Shown one piece after another: positions 45,683 through 54,507 of a stretch of 64,000 nt of DNA. The position numbers and the translations under genes were made by a program. How positions within the stretch are numbered: position 1 is the first letter of the stretch; each line of letters opens with the position of its first letter. This DNA comes from an uncultured bacterium (GTDB taxonomy: Bacteria; Verrucomicrobiota; Lentisphaeria; Victivallales; UBA1829): positions 26,564-90,563 of the forward strand of contig CASEYW010000087.1 of NCBI GenBank assembly GCA_949292215.1, in the 5' to 3' direction. The notes beneath the pieces were generated by a model. It worked only from the letters and a program-made list of their open reading frames with translations, searched no databases and was not told the origin of the DNA.

Positions 45683-47113
45683 TTACAGGGTGACTCCATC
45701 TTTGAAGATGGAAATTTCCTCATAACCGTTCTGTTCGTTCTTTGCCTCTTTTCCGGAAGCGGTTTCGAGAACCAGGCGGATGAATCCGTCATCGACTGGA
45801 ATCTCCCGGAGCATTTGCCCGGCGTCGAAATCGATCCATCCGGGCTTGTGTTCCGCAAGCGCGGTATTGGAGGAAATTTTAATGGTCGGAACCACGCTTC
45901 CGAACGGAGTGCCTCGTCCGGTTGTAAACAGAATCAGGTGTGCTCCCGATGCCGCCAGAAGCGTACAGGCAACCATGTCATTTCCGGGGCCGGTCAGCAG
46001 ATTCAGCCCCTTTTCCCGCAGATGTTCACCAGGCAGGAGGACATCGTTGACGGCGGAAGTGCCCGCTTTCTGTGTGCATCCCAGCGACTTGTCCTCCAGC
46101 GTGGAAATTCCTCCCGCTTTGTTGCCCGGCGACGGGTTTTCATAGATCGTCTGTCCGTAACGTGTGAAATACCGTTTGAAATCATTGATCATCTTCACGC
46201 ATTTATCAAAGACTTCCCGGTTCCGGCAGCGCGCCATGAGGAGGGTTTCCGCACCGAACATTTCCGGTACTTCACTGAGAATCGTACTTCCTCCGCGTGC
46301 GGTCAGCCAGTCGGAAAAACGGCCGACAAGCGGATTTGCGGTAATACCGCTGAGTCCATCAGAACCGCCGCATTTGAGTCCGACCACCAGTTCCGAGACA
46401 GGGATCTCCGTACGGACATCCTGCGATGCGGTCCGCACCAGCTCCTCCAGCAGAGTCATTCCGGCGGCGACCTCATCCCCCTCCTTCTGCGCCACAAGGA
46501 ATTTCACACGCTCCGGATCAAACTCCCCAAGCATCTCCCGGAAGGAGTCAATCGTATTGTTCTCGCATCCGAGCCCGACCACCAGCACGCCGCCCGCATT
46601 CGGATGCCGGACAAATCCACGGAGAATCGCACGCGTCATTTCATGATCTCCGCCGAGCTGGGAACAGCCGAACGGATGCTCCAGCGCCAGCGCCCGGTCC
46701 ACACTCCCGGAAGGAAGCAACCGATTCAGTTTTTCCGCCAGAGTCCGCGCAAGCTGATTCACGCAACCAACCGTCGGCACAAGGAAAATATGATTCCGCA
46801 CACCGACGCTTCCATTCTTCCGCCGGAATCCGGAAAACACCTCTTTCGACTCCACAACAGAGACCTTCTGCGTCACCGGCTCATAGCGGTAATCAAGAAT
46901 TCCTTCCAGGTTCGTCTTCATATTGTGCGTATGCACATGATCTCCGGACTTGATGTCGCAGATTGCCCGGCCGATCGGCATTCCGTATTTTATGATATTT
47001 TCCCCGTTTCGAATATCGGTCAAAGCGAACTTGTGTCCGATCGCGATTTCCGGAGAAAACTCCTCCAGCGCCACAGCGACATTGTCCAGCGGATGGATTC
47101 GGATACTGCGCAT
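45683..47113 (-). CDS. uxaA: Altronate dehydratase (UxaA family)
   Basis: Start at 47113 (MRSIRIHPLDNVAVAL) has GAGGTG 5 bases upstream and gives 476 residues, the family length. An N-terminal SAF domain (about 1-85) carries GDHVHTHNMKTNL, whose His residues bind iron, followed by the UxaA catalytic part (GFRRKNGSVGVRNHIFLVPTVGCVN, HPFGCSQLG, GLKCGGSDGLSGITANP). It dehydrates D-altronate to 2-keto-3-deoxygluconate in galacturonate breakdown. It follows uxaB by 48 bases in a leftward operon headed by a Gfo/Idh/MocA oxidoreductase. Confidence 0.93.
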   Translation of the reverse strand: MRSIRIHPLDNVAVALEEFSPEIAIGHKFALTDIRNGENIIKYGMPIGRAICDIKSGDHVHTHNMKTNLEGILDYRYEPVTQKVSVVESKEVFSGFRRKNGSVGVRNHIFLVPTVGCVNQLARTLAEKLNRLLPSGSVDRALALEHPFGCSQLGGDHEMTRAILRGFVRHPNAGGVLVVGLGCENNTIDSFREMLGEFDPERVKFLVAQKEGDEVAAGMTLLEELVRTASQDVRTEIPVSELVVGLKCGGSDGLSGITANPLVGRFSDWLTARGGSTILSEVPEMFGAETLLMARCRNREVFDKCVKMINDFKRYFTRYGQTIYENPSPGNKAGGISTLEDKSLGCTQKAGTSAVNDVLLPGEHLREKGLNLLTGPGNDMVACTLLAASGAHLILFTTGRGTPFGSVVPTIKISSNTALAEHKPGWIDFDAGQMLREIPVDDGFIRLVLETASGKEAKNEQNGYEEISIFKDGVTL

Positions 47114-47161
47114 ACCACACCTCTCTGATTTCGTTTTGTGTTCCGTCCGGATTCCAGGCAT

Positions 47162-48616
47162 TCAAAGGACGCTTTTTACGGCTTCGCGAATTCCGGCTTT
47201 GTCGATCAACGCCACCTTTTTCGTGACAAATTCAGTCAACCCAGGAACCGTATTCAGATCCATTCCCCAGAAGGAGGTATTCGCCAGAGCTCCGGCAACC
47301 GCGTCTTCCATCGGAAGCCTGGAACTTTCCGCGAAAAACGAAAGGACTTCCGGCGAATCAGAAATCGGATAGCGAATTCCGCAATACGAACCGGAAGCTT
47401 TCCCCTCTCCATCCAGTTCAAGACGGTAGAAACGCAGCAGAGCCGCCAGCGAAAACGCCAGCACCTGCGGCAGCTCCCCTTTGAGCCGGATATAATCCAG
47501 AAGACTCGGCAGAACACGCACCTTCCATTTGGAAATCGAATTCAGAGAAATGGAAAGAAGTCTGTGATGAGCAAAGGGATTCCGGAACCGTTCCACGATG
47601 GAGTCGGCAAAGAATTTTTTCTCCCCGTCGGGAAGTTCGACCGTGTGGAAGATTTCATCATAGATTGCCTTGCGCACCATTTTCCCGAAGACGGGATCAT
47701 CCATCATCTCATCAACAAACGTAAGTCCGCCGAGAATGGCCGCCGGCACATCCGCTGTATGCGCCCCGTTCAGGAAACGGACCTTGCGGGTGCGGTACGG
47801 GGCCTGATTCTCCGTCACGACCACATTCAATCCGCACTCCGTGAACGGAAGTTCCTTCAGAATCCTTTGCGGCCCCTCGATCACAAAGAAATGGAAAATT
47901 TCTCCGCAGTCAAGGAGCTTGTCCTCATATCCGAGTTCGGCTTCGATCTGTTCCGCCTCGCCGCGAGGATAGCCCGCAACAATGCGGTCAACCAGGGTGT
48001 TCACAAACAGACAGGCAGTGTCGAGCCAGGCGGAGAAGCCCTCCGGCAGTTTCCAATCGGCGGCATATTGTTTCATGCACTGTTTCAGAGTGGCACCGTT
48101 CCGATCAATGAGCTCGCACGGAACAAAAACAAGCCCTTTTGCCGGATCACCCTGAAACGCTTTCCAGCGTTCAAAGACAAGACTGGTCAGCTTCGCCGGA
48201 TAGGTATTCTGGCATTTCCCGGGAGTGTACGGCTCGGGTTTGTACTCGATTCCCGCTTCCGTTGTATTGGAAAAAATAAACCGGAGATCGTTTGAAACGG
48301 CAGACTCCACCACCGCATTCCAGTTTTCATACGGATTCAGACAGCCTTTGACCGATTCGATCACTTCGCGTTTTTCGACGGTTTTCCCGTCTGCGATTCC
48401 GCGGAGGATCAGCGTATAGAGACCATCCTGCGCGTTGATCTGCTCCGCCATCCCGGAAGGAAGCGGCTGCACCAGCTGCGCCATTCCGTTGAATTTGCCC
48501 TGTTTGTTCATTACATGGAACATCCAGTCGATGAACGCACGAAGGAAGTTGCCTTCTCCGAACTGAAGGACACGGACCGGAAGCGAGGACGGAGTTTTCC
48601 GTTTCAAACCATTCAT
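47162..48616 (-). CDS. uxaB: Tagaturonate reductase (UxaB, mannitol dehydrogenase family)
   Basis: The 484-residue protein has the polyol-specific long-chain dehydrogenase pattern: VRVLQFGEGNFLRAFIDWM at 14-32 (dinucleotide loop), FIFSNTTEAGI, KFVPCELI-like FVPCELIDRNG, KVRFLNGAHTADVPAAIL with the catalytic Lys/Asn region, and RFRNPFAHHRLLSISLNSISKW. It reduces D-tagaturonate to D-altronate with NADH. Together with uxaA immediately downstream it supplies the middle of the isomerase pathway for galacturonate; uxaC and kdgK/kdgA are not in this window. Confidence 0.92.
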   Translation of the reverse strand: MNGLKRKTPSSLPVRVLQFGEGNFLRAFIDWMFHVMNKQGKFNGMAQLVQPLPSGMAEQINAQDGLYTLILRGIADGKTVEKREVIESVKGCLNPYENWNAVVESAVSNDLRFIFSNTTEAGIEYKPEPYTPGKCQNTYPAKLTSLVFERWKAFQGDPAKGLVFVPCELIDRNGATLKQCMKQYAADWKLPEGFSAWLDTACLFVNTLVDRIVAGYPRGEAEQIEAELGYEDKLLDCGEIFHFFVIEGPQRILKELPFTECGLNVVVTENQAPYRTRKVRFLNGAHTADVPAAILGGLTFVDEMMDDPVFGKMVRKAIYDEIFHTVELPDGEKKFFADSIVERFRNPFAHHRLLSISLNSISKWKVRVLPSLLDYIRLKGELPQVLAFSLAALLRFYRLELDGEGKASGSYCGIRYPISDSPEVLSFFAESSRLPMEDAVAGALANTSFWGMDLNTVPGLTEFVTKKVALIDKAGIREAVKSVL

Positions 48617-48636
48617 TGCTCAGACTCCCCGGTGGA

Positions 48637-49962
48637 TCAGAACTGAACCAGATCTTTGACCTGTACAGGTTCGCCGGTCTTCATGGAGATATTCGCAGCG
48701 ATTCCGGTCAGGATGGATTTGGCACCGTCAATGTACCCGGCGGCATGCCCCAGAGGATCCGGCTGCGCACCGGCAAACACGTCGCGGAGAAGGCGGACAT
48801 CCCCGCCGCCGTGACCGCCTTTGTCGTTCTGTTCATAGGTGAAAACAACCGGCTTGCCCCACAGCGGCTGGAAAATGATCTCCGGCACAAGGGATTTCTT
48901 ATCGCCTTCGAGTTCGCGCATTCCAGGCTGGTTAAAATCTTCATGACCACCGCTGACATAGGACTTTTCAACAACATTGAATTCAAGACGTCCTTTCGTT
49001 CCGTTGAAACAGACGCGATATCCTTCCCACGGGCTGTGCGCGTAGAGGCAATAGTTCATCACAACATTGTTCTGATAACGGACCATGACATTCATGTTAT
49101 CCTCAATGGAAATACCGTCGCTGAAGACGCTTCTGTCGCGCATGTAACCATCCTCTTTCTCCGCCTCTCCGTAGTAGAGAGCAAGCAGCCGCTGATCCTT
49201 TTCCGGATCAATCTTGAGTGCAAAGGGATCCTTGGCCGCGATCGGATTGCCGTAGGCGCGATCGTAGAACTGAGTTACTCCTCGTTTTTCAGCATTCTCC
49301 TTGCCATAGAATTTCAGATCGCCCATGGCGAAAACTGTCTTCGGTGCGGAGTCGAGCCACCAGTTCATGAGGTCGAAATGGTGGGTGGATTTGTGGACGA
49401 GGAGTCCGCCGTTGTTGTTTTTGTTGCGGTGCCAGCGGCGGAAGTAGTCGGCTCCGTGACTGGTATCGAGCAACCACTCAAAAGTAACACTTGTGATGGT
49501 TCCGGCGATCCCGTCCTTCAGAAGCTCCTTGACCCTGGTGTTGCGCGGAGAATAACGGTAGTTGAACGTAACAATGATATCGCGTCCGGTCCGTTTTTTG
49601 GTATCGATGATCTGCTGGCACTTTTCGGCATCAACAGTCATCGGCTTCTCGGTTACGACATCGCAGCCGAGTTCCATCGCGCGGCAGATATAAAGGTGAT
49701 GCGTGCGGTCCATACTGGTCACGATGACCTTGTCCGGTTTCTGTTCCTGAATCATGCGGTCAAATTCGGAACAGTGATAGGTCGGCAGAGGACCGATTCC
49801 GTAAGTCTCCTTCATGTAGTCACGCCAGTAGTTCATGCGGACATGATTCGAATCGCAGAGCGCAAGAATGTCTCCATATTCTCTGAAATCCTTCCCGAGC
49901 GCATCCAGGTACATGGAGCATCTGGAACCGGTTCCGACAAGCACATATTTCTTCTTTGCCAT
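48637..49962 (-). CDS. Gfo/Idh/MocA-family oxidoreductase
   Basis: The 441-residue protein has an N-terminal Rossmann domain (KYVLVGTGSRCSMYLDAL, 5-22), the family EKP motif (VTEKPMTVDAEKC, near 105) and a C-terminal substrate domain (RRWHRNKNNNGGLLVHKSTHHFDLMNWW, in part the His-containing catalytic stretch). It should oxidise or epimerise a sugar or uronate with NAD(P). No signal peptide is seen. It is the first gene of the uronate operon, 20 bases before uxaB, so it may convert a modified uronate to one that enters the UxaB-UxaA route; the substrate is inferred. Confidence 0.88.
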   Translation of the reverse strand: MAKKKYVLVGTGSRCSMYLDALGKDFREYGDILALCDSNHVRMNYWRDYMKETYGIGPLPTYHCSEFDRMIQEQKPDKVIVTSMDRTHHLYICRAMELGCDVVTEKPMTVDAEKCQQIIDTKKRTGRDIIVTFNYRYSPRNTRVKELLKDGIAGTITSVTFEWLLDTSHGADYFRRWHRNKNNNGGLLVHKSTHHFDLMNWWLDSAPKTVFAMGDLKFYGKENAEKRGVTQFYDRAYGNPIAAKDPFALKIDPEKDQRLLALYYGEAEKEDGYMRDRSVFSDGISIEDNMNVMVRYQNNVVMNYCLYAHSPWEGYRVCFNGTKGRLEFNVVEKSYVSGGHEDFNQPGMRELEGDKKSLVPEIIFQPLWGKPVVFTYEQNDKGGHGGGDVRLLRDVFAGAQPDPLGHAAGYIDGAKSILTGIAANISMKTGEPVQVKDLVQF

Positions 49963-50020
49963 CTTTCATCCCCTTTTTTATTTTTAATTGATCCGAGGTA
50001 TTTCTCTTCTTTCTGGAGAT

Positions 50021-50049
50021 AGTATAGTTGCCATCGTTGGCAAAAGCAA
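50021..50049 (-). promoter_or_regulatory. Uronate operon promoter with operator between -35 and -10
   Basis: On the minus strand TTGCTT (50049-50044), exactly 17 bases and TATACT (50026-50021) lie 58 bases before the start at 49962. The spacer contains the perfect palindrome TTGCCA-ACGA-TGGCAA (50043-50028), with a central CpG as in LacI-family operators. Confidence 0.65.
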
Positions 50050-50081
50050 GAGAAGAATGGAAAAAAATTAATTTTTTTTTG

Positions 50082-50130
50082 CTTTCACATGAAAAAAGAG
50101 GAAATCCGTTTTTCCGGAACATCCGGAAAA
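50082..50130 (-). terminator. Probable terminator of the leftward glycosidase operon
   Basis: A 9-base perfect stem TTTTCCGGA/TCCGGAAAA (50110-50118 and 50122-50130) with a three-base loop is followed on the minus strand by CGGATTTCCTCTTTTTTC. It lies about 25 bases past the stop at 50154. Confidence 0.5.
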
Positions 50131-50153
50131 GTGATCGGAAAACGACGATATTC

Positions 50154-53100
50154 TCAATTCCGAACCAGTTCATACGCAAGCGGCGAATCCTTTCCGGAGT
50201 CGTTGTTCGCAAGAAATGAAATCAGGCCGTTCTTTTCAGTGAACGGAATGGATTTCAGGCGTCTGCCCGAAACATCCAGAGCGAAGAGAACGGCTTTCCC
50301 CGAAGCGCAGTTTTTCAGCGAAATCTCCGCCGATCCGGTTTTCAGAAGATAGGGATAGTCCCCTTTGCCATACATTCTGAGACGCGTTCCGCGACGGGTA
50401 AACCGGGCGTTTCCCGGTTTGACATCGGTCAGGTGGAGAAACAGAACGTGACGGCTTTCCCGCAGAGGACGGTCGTCGAGACTCCCGGCAAAAATCGTGG
50501 AGAAGGTTGTATTTTTCACGACCGTCAAAGCGCTTCCCCGATTCTCTTGTTTCTCCTGGATCAGCGCTTCGCTTTTCCGGGTAACGACCCGGAAGCGGTT
50601 TTTCCCGGGATGAAACGAGATCTCTCCTGTAGAGGAGGTCCGTTCCTGCGCGGCGGGGAGCCCCGTTCTTTTCAGGAAAAGATCAGGCTCCTGTTCCGAC
50701 TCTTTCGCAAGAGCGGCAACCTCATCCGCAAAAAACTCCCCCTTTTTTTCTGCGCGGGGGCCGATGCGGATACCGATCTTATACAGCAGTCCGAGCCGCA
50801 GAAAAGCATTCGGCAGAACGGCGTTCCGGGAACGCTTCCAGAACCGGTAATCCAGAGCATACGGCCGCTCCCGAACGGTTTCCGGAACAACCAGGGAAAC
50901 TGTTCGGGCAGATTCCGTCACATCGCCTCGCAGATAGAAAAAGTTGATGATCCTGCTGGAAAGAAGCGAAATCGGATCGTTCAACGTATCGAAAACCCCC
51001 ATTCCCCGCGAAAAAGGTTCTTCTTCGACGATGCCTCCTGTTCCGGTGTCCGGCAGTCCCCAGAAATCGAAGATCCCGTCGAATCCCTGGAAAGCGGAGA
51101 GCGCCCCCATCAGGACACCGCTTTCAGACCGCCAGGAATTCGGAGCGCAGAAATGCCACTCCGTGAGCAGAAACGGTTTGCCGAGAATCCGGCAGGCGGC
51201 CGCATCCAGCGGGGAACGCGCATGAACGGAAATTCCGCTGACATCTTCAAATTCCATCGGATATTTCCACTTTGCACCCGGGAATTCAGGGTGATCGTGG
51301 TAGGAGTGAAGATCCGTATAATCAAACTGGTTCCGGATCGGCGCAAGAATGTACTCGTACCCGGAGGAGATGTCGGAAACGGGTGCTTTGCAGTTCAGTT
51401 CGTTCAACAGAGACTTGAATTCGCGGAAAAGTTCAAAATGAGTGTCTGCGAAGTAGTGAGCCCACGCCTGATCCGTCGGGGGAGTATCTCCGGGAAGATT
51501 GTGTTTCCGGCACCAGTCGGCGAATCCGCGCTTGAGAAGCGCGGACATCCGCGGATCTTCCGTTTTGGATTGAAGAATCCTGTGGGGCGAGAACATCTTG
51601 TCCTCGTTCACAAGCCCGACCGACAGAAGCGCCGGATCTTCCGCAGTCGTCATTCCGGTATAAGGATTGACACTCCCGAGCAGCAGTCTTGTAAACATCT
51701 TCATCTCCTCTCTCGCGACGGGATCAAAGAGGATCAGCGCTTTCTGATAAAAGGCATCCGGGGAGAGAGCCGGCTGAGAGAAACCGTCCCGCCGGAGCGT
51801 GAACAAATCCAGCGTAATGTAAAATCCGAGTTCCTTGTACCGTGCAAACGTTTTATGCCAGCGATCGATCTTCGCTTTCTTCAGGTTCAAACTTTTGCCT
51901 TTTTCCACGATGTATTCATCAAAATGGTGAAACCGGACGGCATTGTATCCGATGGCGCGCAAGCGCCGCGGAAGCAGTTCCAGTTCGCGATCTGTGGGAA
52001 ACATGGATCCCCAGTAAGGGACGTTTGTTCCAAAAAACCGGATCGGAGTTTCCGGGCGTTTTTCCAGATGGAACCGTCCATTCCGGACGATGACGCGTCC
52101 ATATTTTCCTGCGGGCGCATGCTTTCCGAATCCGGAAAAGTCCAGTGCGCTTCCTGGCTCCACATGCTTCGAATAGCGGAAAGGCTTCCAGAAATTTCCC
52201 GGACGGATCTCGCAGGGAATTTCCTGGACGGCATCCGTACAGAAGGGAATTCCCTTCCCCCGGATGCCGGTCATCCCGACGACCATCCACATGGTCTCTT
52301 TTCCGCCGGTCAATTCCAGGGAACGAATCGGTTTCTGCTCCACGGCAAAGCGGCTGAGATAGAGTCCGATCTCCGCAGACCGGTTTTCCGCGCGCCAGAC
52401 GACAGCACCGTTTTCCAGATTAGCAGGGCTCCACCAGTTCCCCGTATCGCGTCCGGCGATGACGGAAATCTTCTGAGAACTTCCATCCTGAAAACAGATA
52501 CGGATCGTTCCCGCTGTCTCTCCGTTCCGGACCCACGCCGCCGCATTCAGCAGATAGAGATAGTCGATTACCGCTCCCTCCCCGGAAATCTCCGCGGTCC
52601 GGAGAAAGTGCGGACGCGCCCGGTTGCGAAATACCAGACAGCACTTCCCGCCGTTCTTTTCCGGATCGGGGATCTCAAACGGGATCTCTCCGAAGCGCAG
52701 TCTGCCGGAACGCATCGGAGAAAGATCGTTCTCCGGCCCCTGATCGGTCCAGCCGCCTGTCCGGTCATTGGCAACCGGGTCGACGAATCCCATGTTTGCA
52801 GCGGACCGCAGGGAAAACGGATGCGTCTTCCAGGGGTGGTATTCCACCGTCAGGGTTGCCGTCAATTCTTTGACGGGCCGCTCTCCCGTCTCGCAGAGCA
52901 GTCGGATTCCGGTTCCGTTTTTTCCGTGACGCGCGACCTGAAGAGGCGTTTCAAATCCCGAGACGATCAGAGCTCCCCGCCGCATCGGGATGGTCAGGCT
53001 CCGGAACGTCCGGCGGTTGTGAAGCGTGCTGTAAATCCACCGGAATCCCGCTTCCGGCTCCGGAACGGGAATCCGGACCTGTTCGCCTGCACTTGGGGTA

Positions 53101-53504
53101 AACTCAAGTTCCCGTCCTTTCATGGCAGGATTCAAATTGAGTCCGAACCAGAGCTGACGCACTTTCTGCGGACGATCCGCGGAGAGATGCAGCTTCCATT
53201 CCAGTTTTTCCGGTCCGGAACTCTGAACGGTAACACTGGAACGGAACTGCACACCGCCCGGCAGATGCAAAGTCGCAAGGAAAGTGTCTCCCGCACGGGA
53301 CATACCTGTTTTTTTCATTCCGTCCGCCATCAGGTCCAGCAGAACGACATCCTCTCCGGTTTTGACAAACGGGAGAAGAGTCCGCGTTCCGTTTTCCGAA
53401 ATCTGAAGTTCCTGCCGGGAAGTTGGAACTATCCAGCCGGGCAGCTCCGCAAATACGGATATCGAAGAGAACAGCAGAAATGCAGTGATCCAGTTTCGCA
53501 TCAT
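50154..53504 (-). CDS. Secreted clan-A glycoside hydrolase with shared accessory domain
   Basis: Start at 53504 (or Met2 at 53501), behind AAGGA, gives 1116 residues with signal peptide WITAFLLFSSISVFAE. An N-terminal beta domain (about 20-235) is followed by the accessory domain with RTGGWTDQGPENDL (about 240-430), then a (beta/alpha)8 hydrolase: acid/base E634 in GLVNEDKMF and probable nucleophile E782 in LLTEWHF. The order of domains and motifs resembles the truncated glycosidase at 1-2901 (VNPYTGM and VNPYTGI precede the acid/base in both), so the two are paralogues. It follows a pseudopilin gene by 25 bases. Confidence 0.83.
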   Translation of the reverse strand: MMRNWITAFLLFSSISVFAELPGWIVPTSRQELQISENGTRTLLPFVKTGEDVVLLDLMADGMKKTGMSRAGDTFLATLHLPGGVQFRSSVTVQSSGPEKLEWKLHLSADRPQKVRQLWFGLNLNPAMKGRELEFTPSAGEQVRIPVPEPEAGFRWIYSTLHNRRTFRSLTIPMRRGALIVSGFETPLQVARHGKNGTGIRLLCETGERPVKELTATLTVEYHPWKTHPFSLRSAANMGFVDPVANDRTGGWTDQGPENDLSPMRSGRLRFGEIPFEIPDPEKNGGKCCLVFRNRARPHFLRTAEISGEGAVIDYLYLLNAAAWVRNGETAGTIRICFQDGSSQKISVIAGRDTGNWWSPANLENGAVVWRAENRSAEIGLYLSRFAVEQKPIRSLELTGGKETMWMVVGMTGIRGKGIPFCTDAVQEIPCEIRPGNFWKPFRYSKHVEPGSALDFSGFGKHAPAGKYGRVIVRNGRFHLEKRPETPIRFFGTNVPYWGSMFPTDRELELLPRRLRAIGYNAVRFHHFDEYIVEKGKSLNLKKAKIDRWHKTFARYKELGFYITLDLFTLRRDGFSQPALSPDAFYQKALILFDPVAREEMKMFTRLLLGSVNPYTGMTTAEDPALLSVGLVNEDKMFSPHRILQSKTEDPRMSALLKRGFADWCRKHNLPGDTPPTDQAWAHYFADTHFELFREFKSLLNELNCKAPVSDISSGYEYILAPIRNQFDYTDLHSYHDHPEFPGAKWKYPMEFEDVSGISVHARSPLDAAACRILGKPFLLTEWHFCAPNSWRSESGVLMGALSAFQGFDGIFDFWGLPDTGTGGIVEEEPFSRGMGVFDTLNDPISLLSSRIINFFYLRGDVTESARTVSLVVPETVRERPYALDYRFWKRSRNAVLPNAFLRLGLLYKIGIRIGPRAEKKGEFFADEVAALAKESEQEPDLFLKRTGLPAAQERTSSTGEISFHPGKNRFRVVTRKSEALIQEKQENRGSALTVVKNTTFSTIFAGSLDDRPLRESRHVLFLHLTDVKPGNARFTRRGTRLRMYGKGDYPYLLKTGSAEISLKNCASGKAVLFALDVSGRRLKSIPFTEKNGLISFLANNDSGKDSPLAYELVRN

Positions 53505-53529
53505 ATCGAAAAAAATCCTTTCCGGCAAA

Positions 53530-54303
53530 TTAAAGAGTCGTTACGATGACACCGGCAGCATCGCGGAGGGCTCCAGTACCGCGGCATTCGGATTTCAGGC
53601 GCCCGATGGAGAAGGCACGGGCACCGCCGTCGAGCAGGGAGGCGTTCGCCTTCAGATCGTGGCGGACGGAAACGGTTGCGTCATTTGTTCCGAAAAAGCA
53701 GATCTGCGTTCCCCGCGGAGCTTCCCTGACACTGTCGACAAGTACAATGGTCGATCCCGCCTGACGCTCCGGCAGCCAGTCCCGGGCGCTCTTTCCGATC
53801 TGCGCGATTTTCACTGCCATGCTGGAATTCCATCCCCCGCCAAGATACCGGTTCATGCCGAACATCTCCTCGGCGAAAATTGAACTGCCGTTATAGGACT
53901 CCTGGAGAGGAGTCGACGGACAGGTGAATCTCCGGTACGGTCCCGGCTCCCAGGTCTGCCCTTCGGAAAGATGGTATACCGTATGCAGAAGACGCCTTCC
54001 CCAGGAAAGAGAACCGCTTTCCAGAGGATTTCCCGCCTCATCCTTCATTGCCTGCGGTGACGGCAGGTAATCGTCAAACGTATTGGCATAGAGAGTCAGT
54101 CCGAGTCCGGACTGTTTCAAGTTGCTTAAGCAGGAGACGCTCTGCGCTTTTTTCCGGGCACTGTTCAATGCCGGCAACAGCAGCCCTGCAAGGATGGCAA
54201 TGATCGCAATCACGATCAGGAGTTCGATCAATGTAAAATGCTCCGGTGATTTCCGCAACGGCTCTCTCCTCCGCGTATTCTGCAAATGAGAACTTTTTTT
54301 CAT
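53530..54303 (-). CDS. Type II secretion pseudopilin-like protein with H-X9-DG motif
   Basis: The 257-residue protein has a basic leader of 22 residues and [16 protein letters not shown] with helix [12 protein letters not shown]; near the C-terminus [12 protein letters not shown] fits H-X9-DG. It precedes the glycosidase gene by 25 bases and is divergent from an AraC regulator, the same layout as at 2928-4643. A tandem direct repeat ATCAAAT-A-ATCAAAT (54330-54344) lies just upstream and is a candidate AraC site. Confidence 0.88.
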   Translation of the reverse strand: MKKSSHLQNTRRREPLRKSPEHFTLIELLIVIAIIAILAGLLLPALNSARKKAQSVSCLSNLKQSGLGLTLYANTFDDYLPSPQAMKDEAGNPLESGSLSWGRRLLHTVYHLSEGQTWEPGPYRRFTCPSTPLQESYNGSSIFAEEMFGMNRYLGGGWNSSMAVKIAQIGKSARDWLPERQAGSTIVLVDSVREAPRGTQICFFGTNDATVSVRHDLKANASLLDGGARAFSIGRLKSECRGTGALRDAAGVIVTTL

Positions 54304-54399
54304 TTTTTATTCCTTTCCGGTATTTTATCATCAAATAATCAAATGGAAAATTTCTGTTCCATCGGAAAAAAGCGGCCTGCAAACCTCCTGGGATGCTGC

Positions 54400-54429
54400 T
54401 TGACGCTTGTTTTTTATTCTGCCTATATT
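54400..54429 (+). promoter_or_regulatory. Promoter of the AraC regulator
   Basis: TTGACG (54400-54405), 18 bases, TATATT (54424-54429), about 80 bases before the start at 54508. Confidence 0.5.
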
Positions 54430-54507
54430 ATAGTATACCGGGAGCTTTTTGACAACAGGCATTTTGTCGATTTTTTTATCAGTTTGATTATTGAGGAGAA
54501 GAACAAG

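Noticed and set aside
50433..53549. 1038-codon plus-strand open frame
   Set aside because: Antisense shadow of the glycosidase at 50154-53504, caused by codon bias; no recognisable domain.
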